A DNA stretch of 64,000 bases from Firm-04 sp045591925 (GCA_045591925.1 JAZNTW010000066.1:9425-73424), one strand, 5' to 3'. Counted from the first letter of the stretch, positions 34,342 to 44,369 are shown. Notes: a model not told the origin generated them from the letters alone. A program made the numbers and translations.

Positions 34342-37300
34342 ATGAAGTATCAAGAACTTGCAGGAAAGCCGAATGTAACCGAAATTCAGGAGAATATTCT
34401 GAAATTCTGGAAAGATGAATCGGTTTTCGAAAAGTCCGTCAACAAAGAGTGCGCAGAGGAGGTTGTCTTTTATGACGGCCCTCCGTTCCCGACCGGTAAG
34501 CCGCATCACGGCACAATCCTCGTATCCTTTATCAAGGATTTGATTGCCCGTTATTGGACAATGCGCGGCTATAAGGTCCCCAGAGTCTGGGGCTGGGATT
34601 GCCACGGTCTGCCGATTGAAAATCAGGCTGAGGTGCAGCTCGGTATCAATGATAAGAATGTCATTGAAAATACGCTCGGTATTGATAAATTCAACGAGAA
34701 GTGCTACGAGATTGTTTCCGGCAACAATGAGGCTTGGAAAGAATATGTCGAGCAGATGGCGCGCTGGGTTGACTATGACGGCGCATATAAAACCATGAAT
34801 TCATCCTTTATGGAAAGCGTCATGTGGGCATTCAAGCAGTGCTACGATAAGGGTCTGATCTATCGCGATTACCGCGTAACGCCCTACTGCACACATTGTG
34901 AGACTTCGCTTTCCATTTCGGATACGCGTGAATCCGATTCGACGCGTCCGCGTCAGGATCGCTGGATCATTGCAAAATTCCGCACCGAGGAGGAGATCGA
35001 CGGCAAGCCGGTATTCTTCCTTGCATGGACGACAACACCGTGGACGCTGCCCTCGAACCTCTGCCTTGCAGTTGGTGAAGCACTGGATTATTCCTTTGTG
35101 GATGTCGGGGACGAGGTGTTTATCGCTTGTACGAACGTGCTTCCGAAGTATGATAAGATTTTCGGTAAAAAGCCTGTGATTCTGAAGTCCTGCAAGGGCG
35201 CGGAGCTTGTCGGCAGAACCTATGAGCCGCTGTTCCCCTATTTTGCAGAGCTGAAGGAGCAGGGCGCATTCAAGGTTGTTACGGCTGATTATGTCGGCTC
35301 GGATGAGGGCGTCGGTATCGTTCATACCGCGCCGGCGTTCGGTGAGGACGACTACTGGACCTGCAAGAACAACAATATTCCGCTTGTGAATCCGGTCGAT
35401 GCAAAGGGCAGATTCACAGAGGAGATCACCGACTTCTATGAGAAGGACGGCGAAAAGAATGTTATCGAGATGAACCCGACTATCATCCGCTTCCTGTACG
35501 ATGCAGGCAAGGCGGTTGCAGACGGCACCATCGAGCATAACTATCCGCACTGCTGGCGCTGCAAGCGTCCGCTGATCTATAAGGCAATGGACGCATGGTA
35601 TTTCAATGTCGGCAAGATCAAGGATAAGCTGATTGCCTACAATGAGGATATCAACTGGGTTCCGGAGACTGTCAAGCACGGCAGATTCGGCAAGTGGCTG
35701 GAAAATGCACGTGACTGGAATATTTCCAGAAACCGTTATTGGTCTACCCCAATCCCGATCTGGGAGTGCGACAGCTGCGGCGACAGAACCGTTCTCGGCA
35801 GCATTGACGAGATTGAACAGGCAAGCGGCGTTCGTCTGGAAAACCTGCACCGTCAGTATATGGACAAGGTGACCTTCAAGTGCAGCTGCGCCGGATGCAC
35901 CGGTACAAAGGTACGTGTACCGGAGGTTCTCGACTGCTGGTTTGAAAGCGGCTCGGTGCCGTTTGCACAGAAGCACTATCCGTTTGAGAATAAGGAATGG
36001 TTCGATTCCCACTTCCCGAGCGATTTCATTGTCGAGTATACCGGTCAGATTCGCTGCTGGTTCTATTATCTGCACGTGCTTTCCGTTGCGCTGTTTGATA
36101 AGCCCTGCTTCTCGAACTGTGTTGTTCACGGAACGATTCTCGCAAAGGACGGCAAGAAGCTCTCCAAGTCCTCGAAGAACTATACCGACCCGATGCTGCT
36201 GATGAAGCAGTACGGTACGGACGCATTCAGACTGTATCTCTATCAGACGAATGCGATGCTCATTGGCGATTTGCTCTTTGATGACAACGGCATTCAGGAC
36301 GCATATCAGCAGATTGTTCTGCCCTACTGGAATGCTTGCAACTTCTTCATTTCCTATGCAAATATCGACGACTTTAAGCCGGAAACCCTGACGCCGCCGC
36401 AGAGCGACAATCAGCTTGACCGCTGGATGCTCGCAAAGCTCTATGAGGTGACAGAGAATATCCGGACAAATATGGACGCATACTTTGTCAATAAATACGT
36501 TGACAGCCTGATCGAGCTGATTGACGGTCTGACCAACTGGTTCATCCGCCGTTCAAGACGCCGTTTCTGGGATAAGGGTATGTCCGAGGATAAGCGGAAT
36601 GCTTATGAGACACTCTATTATGTCCTCGTGAATACCACAAAGCTCTTTGCACCGGTTGCACCGATCATTTCCGAGAAGATTTACCAGACCTTGACAGACG
36701 GTTTCTCTGTGCATCTGGATAGCTTCCCGGAGATTCCGGAGTCCTTCCGTGACGATGCGCTGCTGGAGCAGGTGAAGCTCGTGCGTAGCGTGATTTATCT
36801 GGCACGTACCATCCGCAGCAAGAACAATGTCAAGAACCGTCAGCCGCTGACAAAGCTCGGCGTTGCGATTTCTGATCCGGCAGGAATGCCTGTTGTTACT
36901 GCATTCCGCGATATAATCGCAGAAGAATTGAATGTCAAGCAGGTTGAGGTTCTGGAGAGCGTGGACAGCATCGCAGAGGTGAAGTATGCACCGAACTTCA
37001 GCGAGATCCGCGACCGTTATCCGCAGCGTGTGCCGGAAATCATTAAGGCGATCAAGAGCAACAAGTTTGCACTGACCGCAAACGGCGCAGAGCTTGAGAT
37101 CAATGGCGAAAAAGAGATTTTCGATGCTGAAATCATTCTTGTGACCTATCATGCAAAGGATGGTCAGCACGTTGCAAGTGAAAAGGGCATTGTCGTTTCG
37201 CTTGACCTGACGATTACGGATGAGCTGCGCGATGAGGGCTTTGCAAGAGATATTGTCCGCAGCATTCAGGACGCTCGCCGTAAGATGAATTGTGCCATCA

Positions 37301-37464
37301 CAGACCGTATCACGCTCTCCCTGACCGGCGATTATCCGCAGACATGGGCTGAGTATATCTGCGGTGAAACGCTGAGTGCGCTCGGTGAGATCACTGCACC
37401 GGATACGGAATATGACATCGACTACGAGGATGGCAGAAAGGCACATATCAGCCTGAAGCGCTGA
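34342..37464 (+). CDS. ileS: Isoleucyl-tRNA synthetase, long (IleS2-like) type
   Basis: The product is 1040 residues. ATG 34342 (MKYQELAGKPNVTEIQENIL) is preceded by AAGGTGAG. It charges tRNA-Ile and edits valine. The HIGH element reads PTGKPHHGTIL (51-61) and the KMSKS element KKLSKSSKNY near 605. Length, the HHGT form and a C-terminus without the zinc-binding cysteines of the short bacterial form place it with the eukaryote-like IleS2 type. Proteins of that type are often insensitive to mupirocin; that is inference here. valS follows, separated by a hairpin. Confidence 0.95.
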   Translation: MKYQELAGKPNVTEIQENILKFWKDESVFEKSVNKECAEEVVFYDGPPFPTGKPHHGTILVSFIKDLIARYWTMRGYKVPRVWGWDCHGLPIENQAEVQLGINDKNVIENTLGIDKFNEKCYEIVSGNNEAWKEYVEQMARWVDYDGAYKTMNSSFMESVMWAFKQCYDKGLIYRDYRVTPYCTHCETSLSISDTRESDSTRPRQDRWIIAKFRTEEEIDGKPVFFLAWTTTPWTLPSNLCLAVGEALDYSFVDVGDEVFIACTNVLPKYDKIFGKKPVILKSCKGAELVGRTYEPLFPYFAELKEQGAFKVVTADYVGSDEGVGIVHTAPAFGEDDYWTCKNNNIPLVNPVDAKGRFTEEITDFYEKDGEKNVIEMNPTIIRFLYDAGKAVADGTIEHNYPHCWRCKRPLIYKAMDAWYFNVGKIKDKLIAYNEDINWVPETVKHGRFGKWLENARDWNISRNRYWSTPIPIWECDSCGDRTVLGSIDEIEQASGVRLENLHRQYMDKVTFKCSCAGCTGTKVRVPEVLDCWFESGSVPFAQKHYPFENKEWFDSHFPSDFIVEYTGQIRCWFYYLHVLSVALFDKPCFSNCVVHGTILAKDGKKLSKSSKNYTDPMLLMKQYGTDAFRLYLYQTNAMLIGDLLFDDNGIQDAYQQIVLPYWNACNFFISYANIDDFKPETLTPPQSDNQLDRWMLAKLYEVTENIRTNMDAYFVNKYVDSLIELIDGLTNWFIRRSRRRFWDKGMSEDKRNAYETLYYVLVNTTKLFAPVAPIISEKIYQTLTDGFSVHLDSFPEIPESFRDDALLEQVKLVRSVIYLARTIRSKNNVKNRQPLTKLGVAISDPAGMPVVTAFRDIIAEELNVKQVEVLESVDSIAEVKYAPNFSEIRDRYPQRVPEIIKAIKSNKFALTANGAELEINGEKEIFDAEIILVTYHAKDGQHVASEKGIVVSLDLTITDELRDEGFARDIVRSIQDARRKMNCAITDRITLSLTGDYPQTWAEYICGETLSALGEITAPDTEYDIDYEDGRKAHISLKR

Positions 37465-37471
37465 ATCCGGT

Positions 37472-37505
37472 ATCGCTCCGCGATGACTATATGCCGCGGA
37501 GCGAT
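37472..37505 (+). terminator. Hairpin between ileS and valS
   Basis: ATCGCTCCGCG (37472-37482) pairs with CGCGGAGCGAT (37495-37505). T-run is interrupted (CTTCCGATATT), so it may attenuate rather than stop. Confidence 0.6.
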
Positions 37506-37531
37506 CTTCCGATATTATTGTATACCGAAAC

Positions 37532-37548
37532 GGCTGCGTTTGACGCAG
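37532..37548 (+). promoter_or_regulatory. Short hairpin just before the valS ribosome binding site
   Basis: GCTGCG-TTTGA-CGCAGC ends three bases before AAAGGA of valS, close enough to influence ribosome access. Function is not shown. Confidence 0.4.
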
Positions 37549-37564
37549 CGAAAGGATTGGTTCG

Positions 37565-40261
37565 ATGAACAAAGAATTACCAAAGACATATAACCCCGGA
37601 GAAGTCGAAAAGCGCACCTATGAAGCATGGGAGTCAAACGGCTGCTTCCGTGGTGTCATTGATCCGGAGAAAAAGCCGTATTCGATTTCCATGCCGCCTC
37701 CGAATGTAACCGGTCAGCTCCATATGGGACACGCGGTTGACAATACGATGCAGGATATCCTGATTCGTTTCAAGAGAATGCAGGGCTATGCGGCACTCTG
37801 GATTCCCGGCACCGACCATGCAGCCATCGCAACCGAGGCGAAAATCGTTGAGGCAATGCGTCAGGAGGGCTTGACCAAGGCTGACCTCGGCAGAGATCAG
37901 TTCATGGAGCGCGCATGGGCTTGGAAAGAAAAATATGGCAACCGTATCGTGCAGCAGCTCCGTACACTCGGCAGCTCCTGCGACTGGGAGCGCGAGCATT
38001 TTACAATGGATGAGCAGTGCTCCAAGGCGGTTCTGGATGTATTTTACAATCTGTATGAGCAGAAGCTCATCTATCGCGGCAACCGCATGGTCAACTGGTG
38101 CCCGAAATGTACCACCTCGATTTCGGATGCTGAGGTTGAATATGAGGAGAAGAACGGCCATTTCTGGCATATTCTCTACAAGGTCAAGGAGACCGGCGAG
38201 TTTTTGGAGGTTGCAACCACGCGACCGGAAACAATGCTCGGTGATACCGCAGTTGCAATCAATGAGGCAGACCCGCGCTATCAGCATCTGCACGGCTGCC
38301 ACGTGATTCTGCCGCTGCTGGATAAGGAAATCCCGATCGTCTGCGACGAGCACGCCGATATGGAAAAGGGTACCGGTGTCGTAAAAATTACGCCGGCACA
38401 TGACCCGAACGACTTCGAGGTCGGCTGCCGTCATAATCTCCCGATGGTTCGCTGCTTTACCTATGACGGCTTCATGACCGGCAAGGACGATGTTGCAGCA
38501 TATAACGCATTGAAAGAGAGCAACCGTCTGACAGAGGATGAGCCGGAGGTTCTCGATTGCGGCAAGTATGCAGGCATGACAACAGACGCGGCACGGAAAG
38601 CCATCGTTGCCGATCTGGAAGCACTTGGTCAGCTGAAAGAGATTGAAGATCTCAAGCATGATGTCGGCACCTGCTATCGCTGCCACTGCACCATTGAGCC
38701 GATGATCTCAAAGCAGTGGTTCGTCCGGATGAAAACACTTGCAGAACCGGCAATCAAGGCTGCTGAGGATGGTGAAATCCAGTTTGTTCCGGAGCGCTTT
38801 ACCAAGAGCTATCTCAACTGGATGAAGAATACGCGCGACTGGTGCATCTCCCGTCAGCTCTGGTGGGGTCACCGGATTCCGGCATGGTACTGCGATGACT
38901 GCGGCGAAACCAATGTCGCAAAGTCTGCACCGTGCAAGTGTGCAAAGTGCGGCAGCACCAATCTGACGCAGGACCCGGATACGCTGGATACATGGTTCTC
39001 CTCGGCACTCTGGCCGTTCTCGATTCTTGGCTGGCCGGATACCGAGCATCCGGATTATCAGTATTTCTATCCGACAAGCACGCTGGTCACGGGCTACGAT
39101 ATTATCGGCTTCTGGGTCAGCAGAATGATTTTCTCCGGTTTGGCTTACACCGGCAAGGCACCGTTCTCCAAGGTTGTCATTCACGGTATCGTGCGTGACG
39201 CACAGGGCAGAAAGATGTCCAAGTCGCTTGGCAACGGTATCGACCCGCTGGAGGTCATCGAGCAGTATGGTGCGGACGCACTGCGCTTCATGCTCGTACA
39301 GGGTAGCTCGCCCGGAAACGATATGCGCTACAGTGAGGAGAAAATCCTTGCGATGCGTAATTTCACCAACAAAATCTGGAATGCGTCACGCTTCCTGCTG
39401 ATGAATATGACGATTGACGAAATTCGTTTGCCGGAGACGCTTGCACTGGAGGATAAGTGGATTCTTTCCCGCTTGAATCAGGTGGTTGGCGAAGTGACCT
39501 ATAATCTGGAGCACTTTGAAATGGGCGTTGCTGCACAGAAAATCTATGACTTTATCTGGAGCAGCTTCTGTGACTGGTATATTGAGCTTGCGAAGAACCG
39601 CTTCAACGGCGATGATGTGGAAAAGAAGAAGAATGTCGAGAATGTGCTTGCATATGTTCTCCGCGATATTCTCAAGATGCTGCATCCGTTTATGCCGTTC
39701 ATCACGGAGGAAATCTATCAGGCATTGCCGCATGACAAGGGCTTCCTGATGATGCAGAGCTGGCCGGTGGTTCGTCCGGAGCTGAGCTTCCCCGAAGATG
39801 AAGTGCGTATGGAAAAAATCATGGAGGCTGTCAAGGCTGTCCGTGAGTGCCGTTCGGAGCATAAGGTTCCGAATTCCAAGAAATCGCAAATCATTATTAT
39901 CACCGCAAATCCGGAGGAATATGCCGAGGCAGGCGACTTCCTTGCACGGCTTGCCGGTGCAGCAGGTGTGACTGCGGTCAGCGAGGAACCGGATGACCTT
40001 TCGGGCATGGTGACGGTTGCGACTGCGGATGCAAAGCTCTGTATGCCGCTGAAGGAACTGATCGACGTTGAGAGCGAGCGCGCAAGAATCACGAAAGAGC
40101 TTGAAAAGGCAGAAAAGGAACTGGAATTTGTTCAGGTTAAGCTGTCGAATGAGAGCTTTATGGCGAAGGCACCGGAAAAGGTTGTCAACGATATTCGTGA
40201 GCGCGAGGCAAAGGTCAAGGCATTGATCCAGAATCTTCAGGATATGCTCAACGCATTGTAA
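37565..40261 (+). CDS. valS: Valyl-tRNA synthetase
   Basis: The product is 898 residues with AAAGGA before the ATG. HIGH is in PPPNVTGQLHMGHAVD (His53, His56) and KMSKS in GRKMSKSLGNGIDP. The editing domain (about 190-360) and the anticodon-binding domain precede a C-terminal coiled coil (about 835-898, ELEKAEKELEFVQVKL), the ValS arm. A zinc-ribbon-like CDDCGETN...CKCAKCGS lies near residue 445-465. The length is standard. It probably shares transcription with ileS in part. Confidence 0.97.
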   Translation: MNKELPKTYNPGEVEKRTYEAWESNGCFRGVIDPEKKPYSISMPPPNVTGQLHMGHAVDNTMQDILIRFKRMQGYAALWIPGTDHAAIATEAKIVEAMRQEGLTKADLGRDQFMERAWAWKEKYGNRIVQQLRTLGSSCDWEREHFTMDEQCSKAVLDVFYNLYEQKLIYRGNRMVNWCPKCTTSISDAEVEYEEKNGHFWHILYKVKETGEFLEVATTRPETMLGDTAVAINEADPRYQHLHGCHVILPLLDKEIPIVCDEHADMEKGTGVVKITPAHDPNDFEVGCRHNLPMVRCFTYDGFMTGKDDVAAYNALKESNRLTEDEPEVLDCGKYAGMTTDAARKAIVADLEALGQLKEIEDLKHDVGTCYRCHCTIEPMISKQWFVRMKTLAEPAIKAAEDGEIQFVPERFTKSYLNWMKNTRDWCISRQLWWGHRIPAWYCDDCGETNVAKSAPCKCAKCGSTNLTQDPDTLDTWFSSALWPFSILGWPDTEHPDYQYFYPTSTLVTGYDIIGFWVSRMIFSGLAYTGKAPFSKVVIHGIVRDAQGRKMSKSLGNGIDPLEVIEQYGADALRFMLVQGSSPGNDMRYSEEKILAMRNFTNKIWNASRFLLMNMTIDEIRLPETLALEDKWILSRLNQVVGEVTYNLEHFEMGVAAQKIYDFIWSSFCDWYIELAKNRFNGDDVEKKKNVENVLAYVLRDILKMLHPFMPFITEEIYQALPHDKGFLMMQSWPVVRPELSFPEDEVRMEKIMEAVKAVRECRSEHKVPNSKKSQIIIITANPEEYAEAGDFLARLAGAAGVTAVSEEPDDLSGMVTVATADAKLCMPLKELIDVESERARITKELEKAEKELEFVQVKLSNESFMAKAPEKVVNDIREREAKVKALIQNLQDMLNAL

Positions 40262-40273
40262 TCCAAATGATAT

Positions 40274-40316
40274 AGCCGCGAAATGAACGGAGAAACGTTT
40301 ATTTCGCGGCTTTTCT
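40274..40316 (+). terminator. Terminator after valS
   Basis: AGCCGCGAAAT pairs with ATTTCGCGGCT, then TTTT. Confidence 0.85.
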
Positions 40317-40336
40317 ATGGCTTAATGCAAACAGAA

Positions 40337-40369
40337 ACGCCTATGCAGGTTTCGTATCTGCATAGGCGT
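40337..40369 (-). terminator. Terminator of the regulator-kinase-HtrA operon
   Basis: ACGCCTATGCAG (40337-40348) pairs with CTGCATAGGCGT (40358-40369); on the minus strand it is followed by TTCTGTTTG. It faces the valS terminator. Confidence 0.82.
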
Positions 40370-40400
40370 ATTGTTTGGTAGAATTTGAAGTGGTGTGCGT

Positions 40401-41972
40401 TCAGTATTCTCCGGATGTATCCTCCAGCAAGCGGAAGTCGATTTCATAGGTTTTGAGCTTGCCGTCCTTTTGGACGCTCGCACAGCGGCAATGCACGGAG
40501 TCACCGGCGCCGAGTCCCGAAATTGCAGCATTGATGGAATCGTAATCGGAAACCTCTTTGCCGTTCATCGAGAGAATCCAGTCGCTTTCCTTGAGGACGG
40601 TGTTGCGCAGGTCGGAATCCTCTGCGATGGAGACAACCTGCACACCGATGCCATCGAGTGCGGCGGGCAGGGTATTACCGTTTGCGGCGGCATTTTCATG
40701 TGCGGCATCATTTTCAAGGAACTGGATGCCGATACGGACTCTGCCGCTGACATAGCCCTGCTCCATCAGCTCCTTAATGATCGGGAGTGCTTCATTGATC
40801 GTGATAGCAAAGCCGAGTCCCTCGTAGGGGCCGCTGAAAAATGAGCTGTTTGCGTATTTTGAGGATGTGATGCCGATGACCTGACCGCAGAGATTGACGA
40901 GTGCGCCGCCGGAGTTTCCGGGGCTGATTGCCGCATCCGTCTGGAAGCAGTCCATCTCAAAATTCGTGGATTCTGCACGCACTTTGCGGTTCATGCCGGA
41001 AATAATGCCCATGGAGATGGAGCCGCTGAGTCCTGCCGGATTGCCCAGTGCGCAGACGGTTTCACCGAGATGCACCTGATCGGAATTGCCAAGCTGTGCC
41101 GGGGTCAGCTCGTGTGCAGGGATTTTCAGAACAGCGAGGTCTGTCTTGGTATCGTGTCCAATCAGAACCGCGTCATAGGGTGTTTCGCTGTTTGCCTCGT
41201 CAAATAGCTTGACGGAATATTGCTCGGAATCCTTGACAACGTGCGCATTGGTTGCGATATAGCCATCCTTGGTGAGGATGATGCCGGAGCCGCTGCCGAC
41301 GGATTTTCCATCTGCATAGGTATAAATTTGTACGATACTCGGCATAACTGCTTTTGCAACGCCCTCGATGGTATAGAAGCCGTCCTCGTTTGCGAGCGTC
41401 GTATCAATCTCCGGTTTTTCGTGCTGAATCAACTGTACTTCAACGATATCACCTGCACGATATGTGCCGCCCGATGTGGTGCCGCGGCTGACATCCCATA
41501 TAATGCAGAACACCGCTGCCGCAAGCATCAGGAAGCAGAAGATTGTCAGTAGTACGGCGGATACCGAAATTTTCTTTGTCTTGACCGGCTTCTCGAAGGA
41601 TTCTGCAAAAGGCTCCTCGCTGAATGGGAGAGGCGGCTGCTGTTCGGGGATTGGGGGCGGTACGGGTCGCTGCGGCGGCATCGGACGCGGCGATGAAAAA
41701 AGATCCCCGATATCCGTAAAAAAGGGCTTTTCCTGAGCAGGTGTGATGGGCTTTGGTTCTTCGGCAGGCTGTTCAGGGTCTGCCGGCGGCGCTGAATCGG
41801 GTGCTGCGTCCGCGGATTGTTCTGCCGGTTGCTCCGATTCTGTCGGGAGGCTTTCCGTCACGGGTTCTGCCGGTGCATCCTGCGGCGGTGTTTCCGGTTC
41901 CGCAGCGGTATCGGCAGCGCTTTCGTTCGGGACATCCTCTCCGAATAATGCGCGCATTTCTTCATCCGTCAT
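40401..41972 (-). CDS. htrA: HtrA/DegP-type membrane-anchored serine protease with PDZ domain
   Basis: The product is 523 residues. A long Pro/Glu/Ala-rich cytoplasmic start (about 1-130) precedes one membrane segment (about 138-160). The external trypsin-like domain has the triad His244 (TNAHVV), Asp278 (KTDLAVL) and Ser354 (SPGNSGGAL). A C-terminal PDZ domain (about 425-510, VLKESDWILSMNGKEVSDYD) follows. It degrades misfolded envelope proteins. It is third in an operon after a response regulator and kinase, which resembles CssRS/HtrA or WalRK/HtrC arrangements in other Bacillota and suggests control by envelope stress. Confidence 0.94.
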   Translation of the reverse strand: MTDEEMRALFGEDVPNESAADTAAEPETPPQDAPAEPVTESLPTESEQPAEQSADAAPDSAPPADPEQPAEEPKPITPAQEKPFFTDIGDLFSSPRPMPPQRPVPPPIPEQQPPLPFSEEPFAESFEKPVKTKKISVSAVLLTIFCFLMLAAAVFCIIWDVSRGTTSGGTYRAGDIVEVQLIQHEKPEIDTTLANEDGFYTIEGVAKAVMPSIVQIYTYADGKSVGSGSGIILTKDGYIATNAHVVKDSEQYSVKLFDEANSETPYDAVLIGHDTKTDLAVLKIPAHELTPAQLGNSDQVHLGETVCALGNPAGLSGSISMGIISGMNRKVRAESTNFEMDCFQTDAAISPGNSGGALVNLCGQVIGITSSKYANSSFFSGPYEGLGFAITINEALPIIKELMEQGYVSGRVRIGIQFLENDAAHENAAANGNTLPAALDGIGVQVVSIAEDSDLRNTVLKESDWILSMNGKEVSDYDSINAAISGLGAGDSVHCRCASVQKDGKLKTYEIDFRLLEDTSGEY

Positions 41973-41996
41973 AGAAACGGTCTCCTTTGCGTGAAA

Positions 41997-43406
41997 TCAG
42001 GATTGTGTCAGCGGCATACTGACAATAAATTCCGTATATTCGCCCTTGACGCTTTTGACCGTCACAGAGCCTTTGTGCAGTATCATGATCCGACTGACGA
42101 TGGAGAGTCCGAGTCCCATGCCGGTCGTATCCTTGCCGCGCGATTCATCCGTCTTATAAAAACGCTCAAAAACGTGTGAGATCTCATCCTCTGTGAGTCC
42201 CTCTCCGGAATTGCGGAAATGGATATGCACCTGTTCTTCATCGGAATCGACAGCAAGGAACAGCGTACCGCAGCGGTTGACGAATTTGATCGCATTTTCG
42301 GTCAGATTATAGAATACCTGCTGCATCAGATCGCGGTCAACCTCTGCGTAGGTGCGCGGACAGACATCCAGACCCTCCACATGAATGAGCTTCTGCTCGA
42401 CCTTTTGTTCAAAGAGCAAAATCGTTGTAATCAGCAGGTTCGTCACATCCAGCCGCTCAAAATTGGGCGCATAGGTGCCCTCCTCAAAGCGAGAGATGCT
42501 TAACATTGAGTGGACAAGCCGCGAGAGCCGCTGTACCTCTCCCGAAACGATTCGGAGATATTGTTTTTCCTGCTCCGGCGGGATGGTGCCGTCCAGAATG
42601 CCGTCAACAAAGCCGCCGATGGTTGTCATCGGTGTTTTCATTTCATGTGAGACATCCGAAACAAAGCGTCTGCGGCTGCGTTCGTTTTTGTCAATGAAAT
42701 CCGCCATACGGTTCATGGTGATGATCAGGCGGTCGATTTCCGGATCGCCGGTTTGCTCCAGACGCGCAGAAAAATCGCCTTTGCCGTAATTTTCTGCCTG
42801 TCTTGTAATTTGCAGAACCGGATTCAATGCTTGTCTCGTATTGAAATAGAACAGCAGTGCGCCGAGTACGCCCGTGACAAGCACGGAGGTCACCAGAACA
42901 ATGATCATTTTGGAAAAATAATCACCGACATATGCCGCCGGAAAGAGCAGCATCAGATAATATGACGTTTCATTCAGTTCAAACCGCTCCACATAGGTTG
43001 CCGTTGGTTCCATGAAGTTACCGCTTGGCGCACCGATCTGGCAATATGGTTCATTTTGCGCTTCCATTTGCAGCGGCGTGCTGAGCTGCATGGCTTCCAG
43101 ATTTTTGTAATCGGAACGCACAACGCATTTTCCGTCCGTATCGAAAATATAGCAGTCAACATTTTCATTGAGCGTATAGAGATGCAGCGCATTCCGGAGG
43201 CTGTCCGGAGCAAAGCCATCATGCGCTTGATAATCATCACGAATATGAGAGAGCAGAATGCGTGCGGTGCTGTTAAAATGGGCATAGGCTTCCTGCTCAT
43301 GAATGTGGTTGGAATAGAGCGCGACGATCAAGCCTGTCAGAGAGCAGGCAAACATCAGCATGATTGTGCAGAGATAGAAAATGCGGCTATAAACACTGTT
43401 CAGCAT
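41997..43406 (-). CDS. Membrane sensor histidine kinase
   Basis: The product is 469 residues. Two membrane segments (about 11-32 and 167-189) flank an external sensor domain. A HAMP linker (about 190-240), a dimerisation domain with His254 in FVSDVSHEMKTPMTTIGGF and an ATPase domain follow. The N box is NLTENAIKF (about 367-375). The G1 box reads NSGEG (399-403), with Asn where most kinases have Asp; some VanS-like kinases share this. The start is three bases after the regulator stop. The external domain is not a recognised type. Confidence 0.93.
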   Translation of the reverse strand: MLNSVYSRIFYLCTIMLMFACSLTGLIVALYSNHIHEQEAYAHFNSTARILLSHIRDDYQAHDGFAPDSLRNALHLYTLNENVDCYIFDTDGKCVVRSDYKNLEAMQLSTPLQMEAQNEPYCQIGAPSGNFMEPTATYVERFELNETSYYLMLLFPAAYVGDYFSKMIIVLVTSVLVTGVLGALLFYFNTRQALNPVLQITRQAENYGKGDFSARLEQTGDPEIDRLIITMNRMADFIDKNERSRRRFVSDVSHEMKTPMTTIGGFVDGILDGTIPPEQEKQYLRIVSGEVQRLSRLVHSMLSISRFEEGTYAPNFERLDVTNLLITTILLFEQKVEQKLIHVEGLDVCPRTYAEVDRDLMQQVFYNLTENAIKFVNRCGTLFLAVDSDEEQVHIHFRNSGEGLTEDEISHVFERFYKTDESRGKDTTGMGLGLSIVSRIMILHKGSVTVKSVKGEYTEFIVSMPLTQS

Positions 43407-43409
43407 CGG

Positions 43410-44138
43410 TTATACCACGGTCGATGGCGCTGCTTTTGATTCATCCGGCACGGCGAATTTATAGCCGACGCCCCAGACGGTACGCAGACCCCATTTATCG
43501 GAAACGCCCTCGAGCTTCTCGCGCAGACGCTTGATGTGAACGTCAATGGTACGGGAATCACCGTAATATTCAAAGCCCCAGACCTCGTCCAGAAGCTGAT
43601 CTCTGGTATAGACATGGTTCGGGTTGGAGGCGAGGCAATAGAGCAGCTCAAGCTCCTTCGGCGGTGTTTCGATGACCTTGCCGTCCACGCGCAGAACATA
43701 GCTGTCCATATCGACAGTCAGCTTATCGTAATCGACTCTGCCGCGGCGCTGGCTCTGCTCCGGCATCGGCTGACCGTTTTTGCGTGTACGTGCGCGGATA
43801 CGGGCAAGCAGCTTGGTTTTGTCGATCGGCTTTGTGATATAGTCCTCTGCGCCGAGATCCAGTCCGAGTGCTTCATCATTCGGCTCGGATTTTGCAGTGA
43901 CAAGGATGACCGGCACGGTGGAACGCTTCTGAATTTCACGCATGACAGTATAGCCGTTCATGCCGGGCATCATGACATCAAGCAGAACAAGGTCCGGATG
44001 TACGGTTGCAAATTTGACAAGTGCTTCTTCGCCGTCTGTTGCTGTGATGGCGGTATAGCCCTCTTTCACCAAAATTGTGCGCAGAACCTCGCAGATATTC
44101 GGATCATCGTCAACGATCAGGATTTTTTCCATAGACAT
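43410..44138 (-). CDS. OmpR/WalR-type response regulator
   Basis: The product is 242 residues. ATG 44138 (MSMEKILIVDDDPN) is preceded by AGGGAGG; the longer frame to 44195 covers the leader. The receiver domain has the acidic pocket DDD (10-12), phosphoacceptor Asp54 (LLDVMMPG) and Lys103. The C-terminal winged helix (about 140-235) contains RTIDVHIKRLREKL and VWGVGYKF. It is first of three genes with the kinase and HtrA, so all three are probably controlled together and possibly by the regulator itself. Confidence 0.95.
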   Translation of the reverse strand: MSMEKILIVDDDPNICEVLRTILVKEGYTAITATDGEEALVKFATVHPDLVLLDVMMPGMNGYTVMREIQKRSTVPVILVTAKSEPNDEALGLDLGAEDYITKPIDKTKLLARIRARTRKNGQPMPEQSQRRGRVDYDKLTVDMDSYVLRVDGKVIETPPKELELLYCLASNPNHVYTRDQLLDEVWGFEYYGDSRTIDVHIKRLREKLEGVSDKWGLRTVWGVGYKFAVPDESKAAPSTVV

Positions 44139-44193
44139 GATATATATCCTCCCTAAGTGGTGCATATATAATGTAGTGTATATATAATAATAC

Positions 44194-44223
44194 ATTATAA
44201 AGTATACTATATTTCGACTTCAA
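44194..44223 (-). promoter_or_regulatory. Promoter of the regulator-kinase-HtrA operon
   Basis: Minus strand TTGAAG (44218-44223), 18 bp, TATAAT (44194-44199). The leader up to the start codon is rich in TATA-type alternations. Confidence 0.6.
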
Positions 44224-44299
44224 TTATATGAACAAAGTATGAATATAAGATGAAATTCTGATGAACACACATAGGCAGAGACGGCAATGAAAAAAATAG

Positions 44300-44328
44300 T
44301 TGACGAACCGAAGAAATTCTGCTATAAT
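44300..44328 (+). promoter_or_regulatory. Flippase promoter
   Basis: TTGACG (44300-44305), 17 bp, TATAAT (44323-44328), 41 bases before the flippase start. Confidence 0.82.
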
Positions 44329-44369
44329 AATATGTGTATGTATGATCAATTTCAAAAAGGGAATTCCGA

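Noticed and set aside
34801..36129. 442-codon minus-strand frame opposite ileS
   Set aside because: Shadow inside a well-defined synthetase; no start signals.
34276..37564. T-box leaders before ileS or valS
   Set aside because: Leaders are too short and the AGGGTGGxACCGCG-type element is absent.
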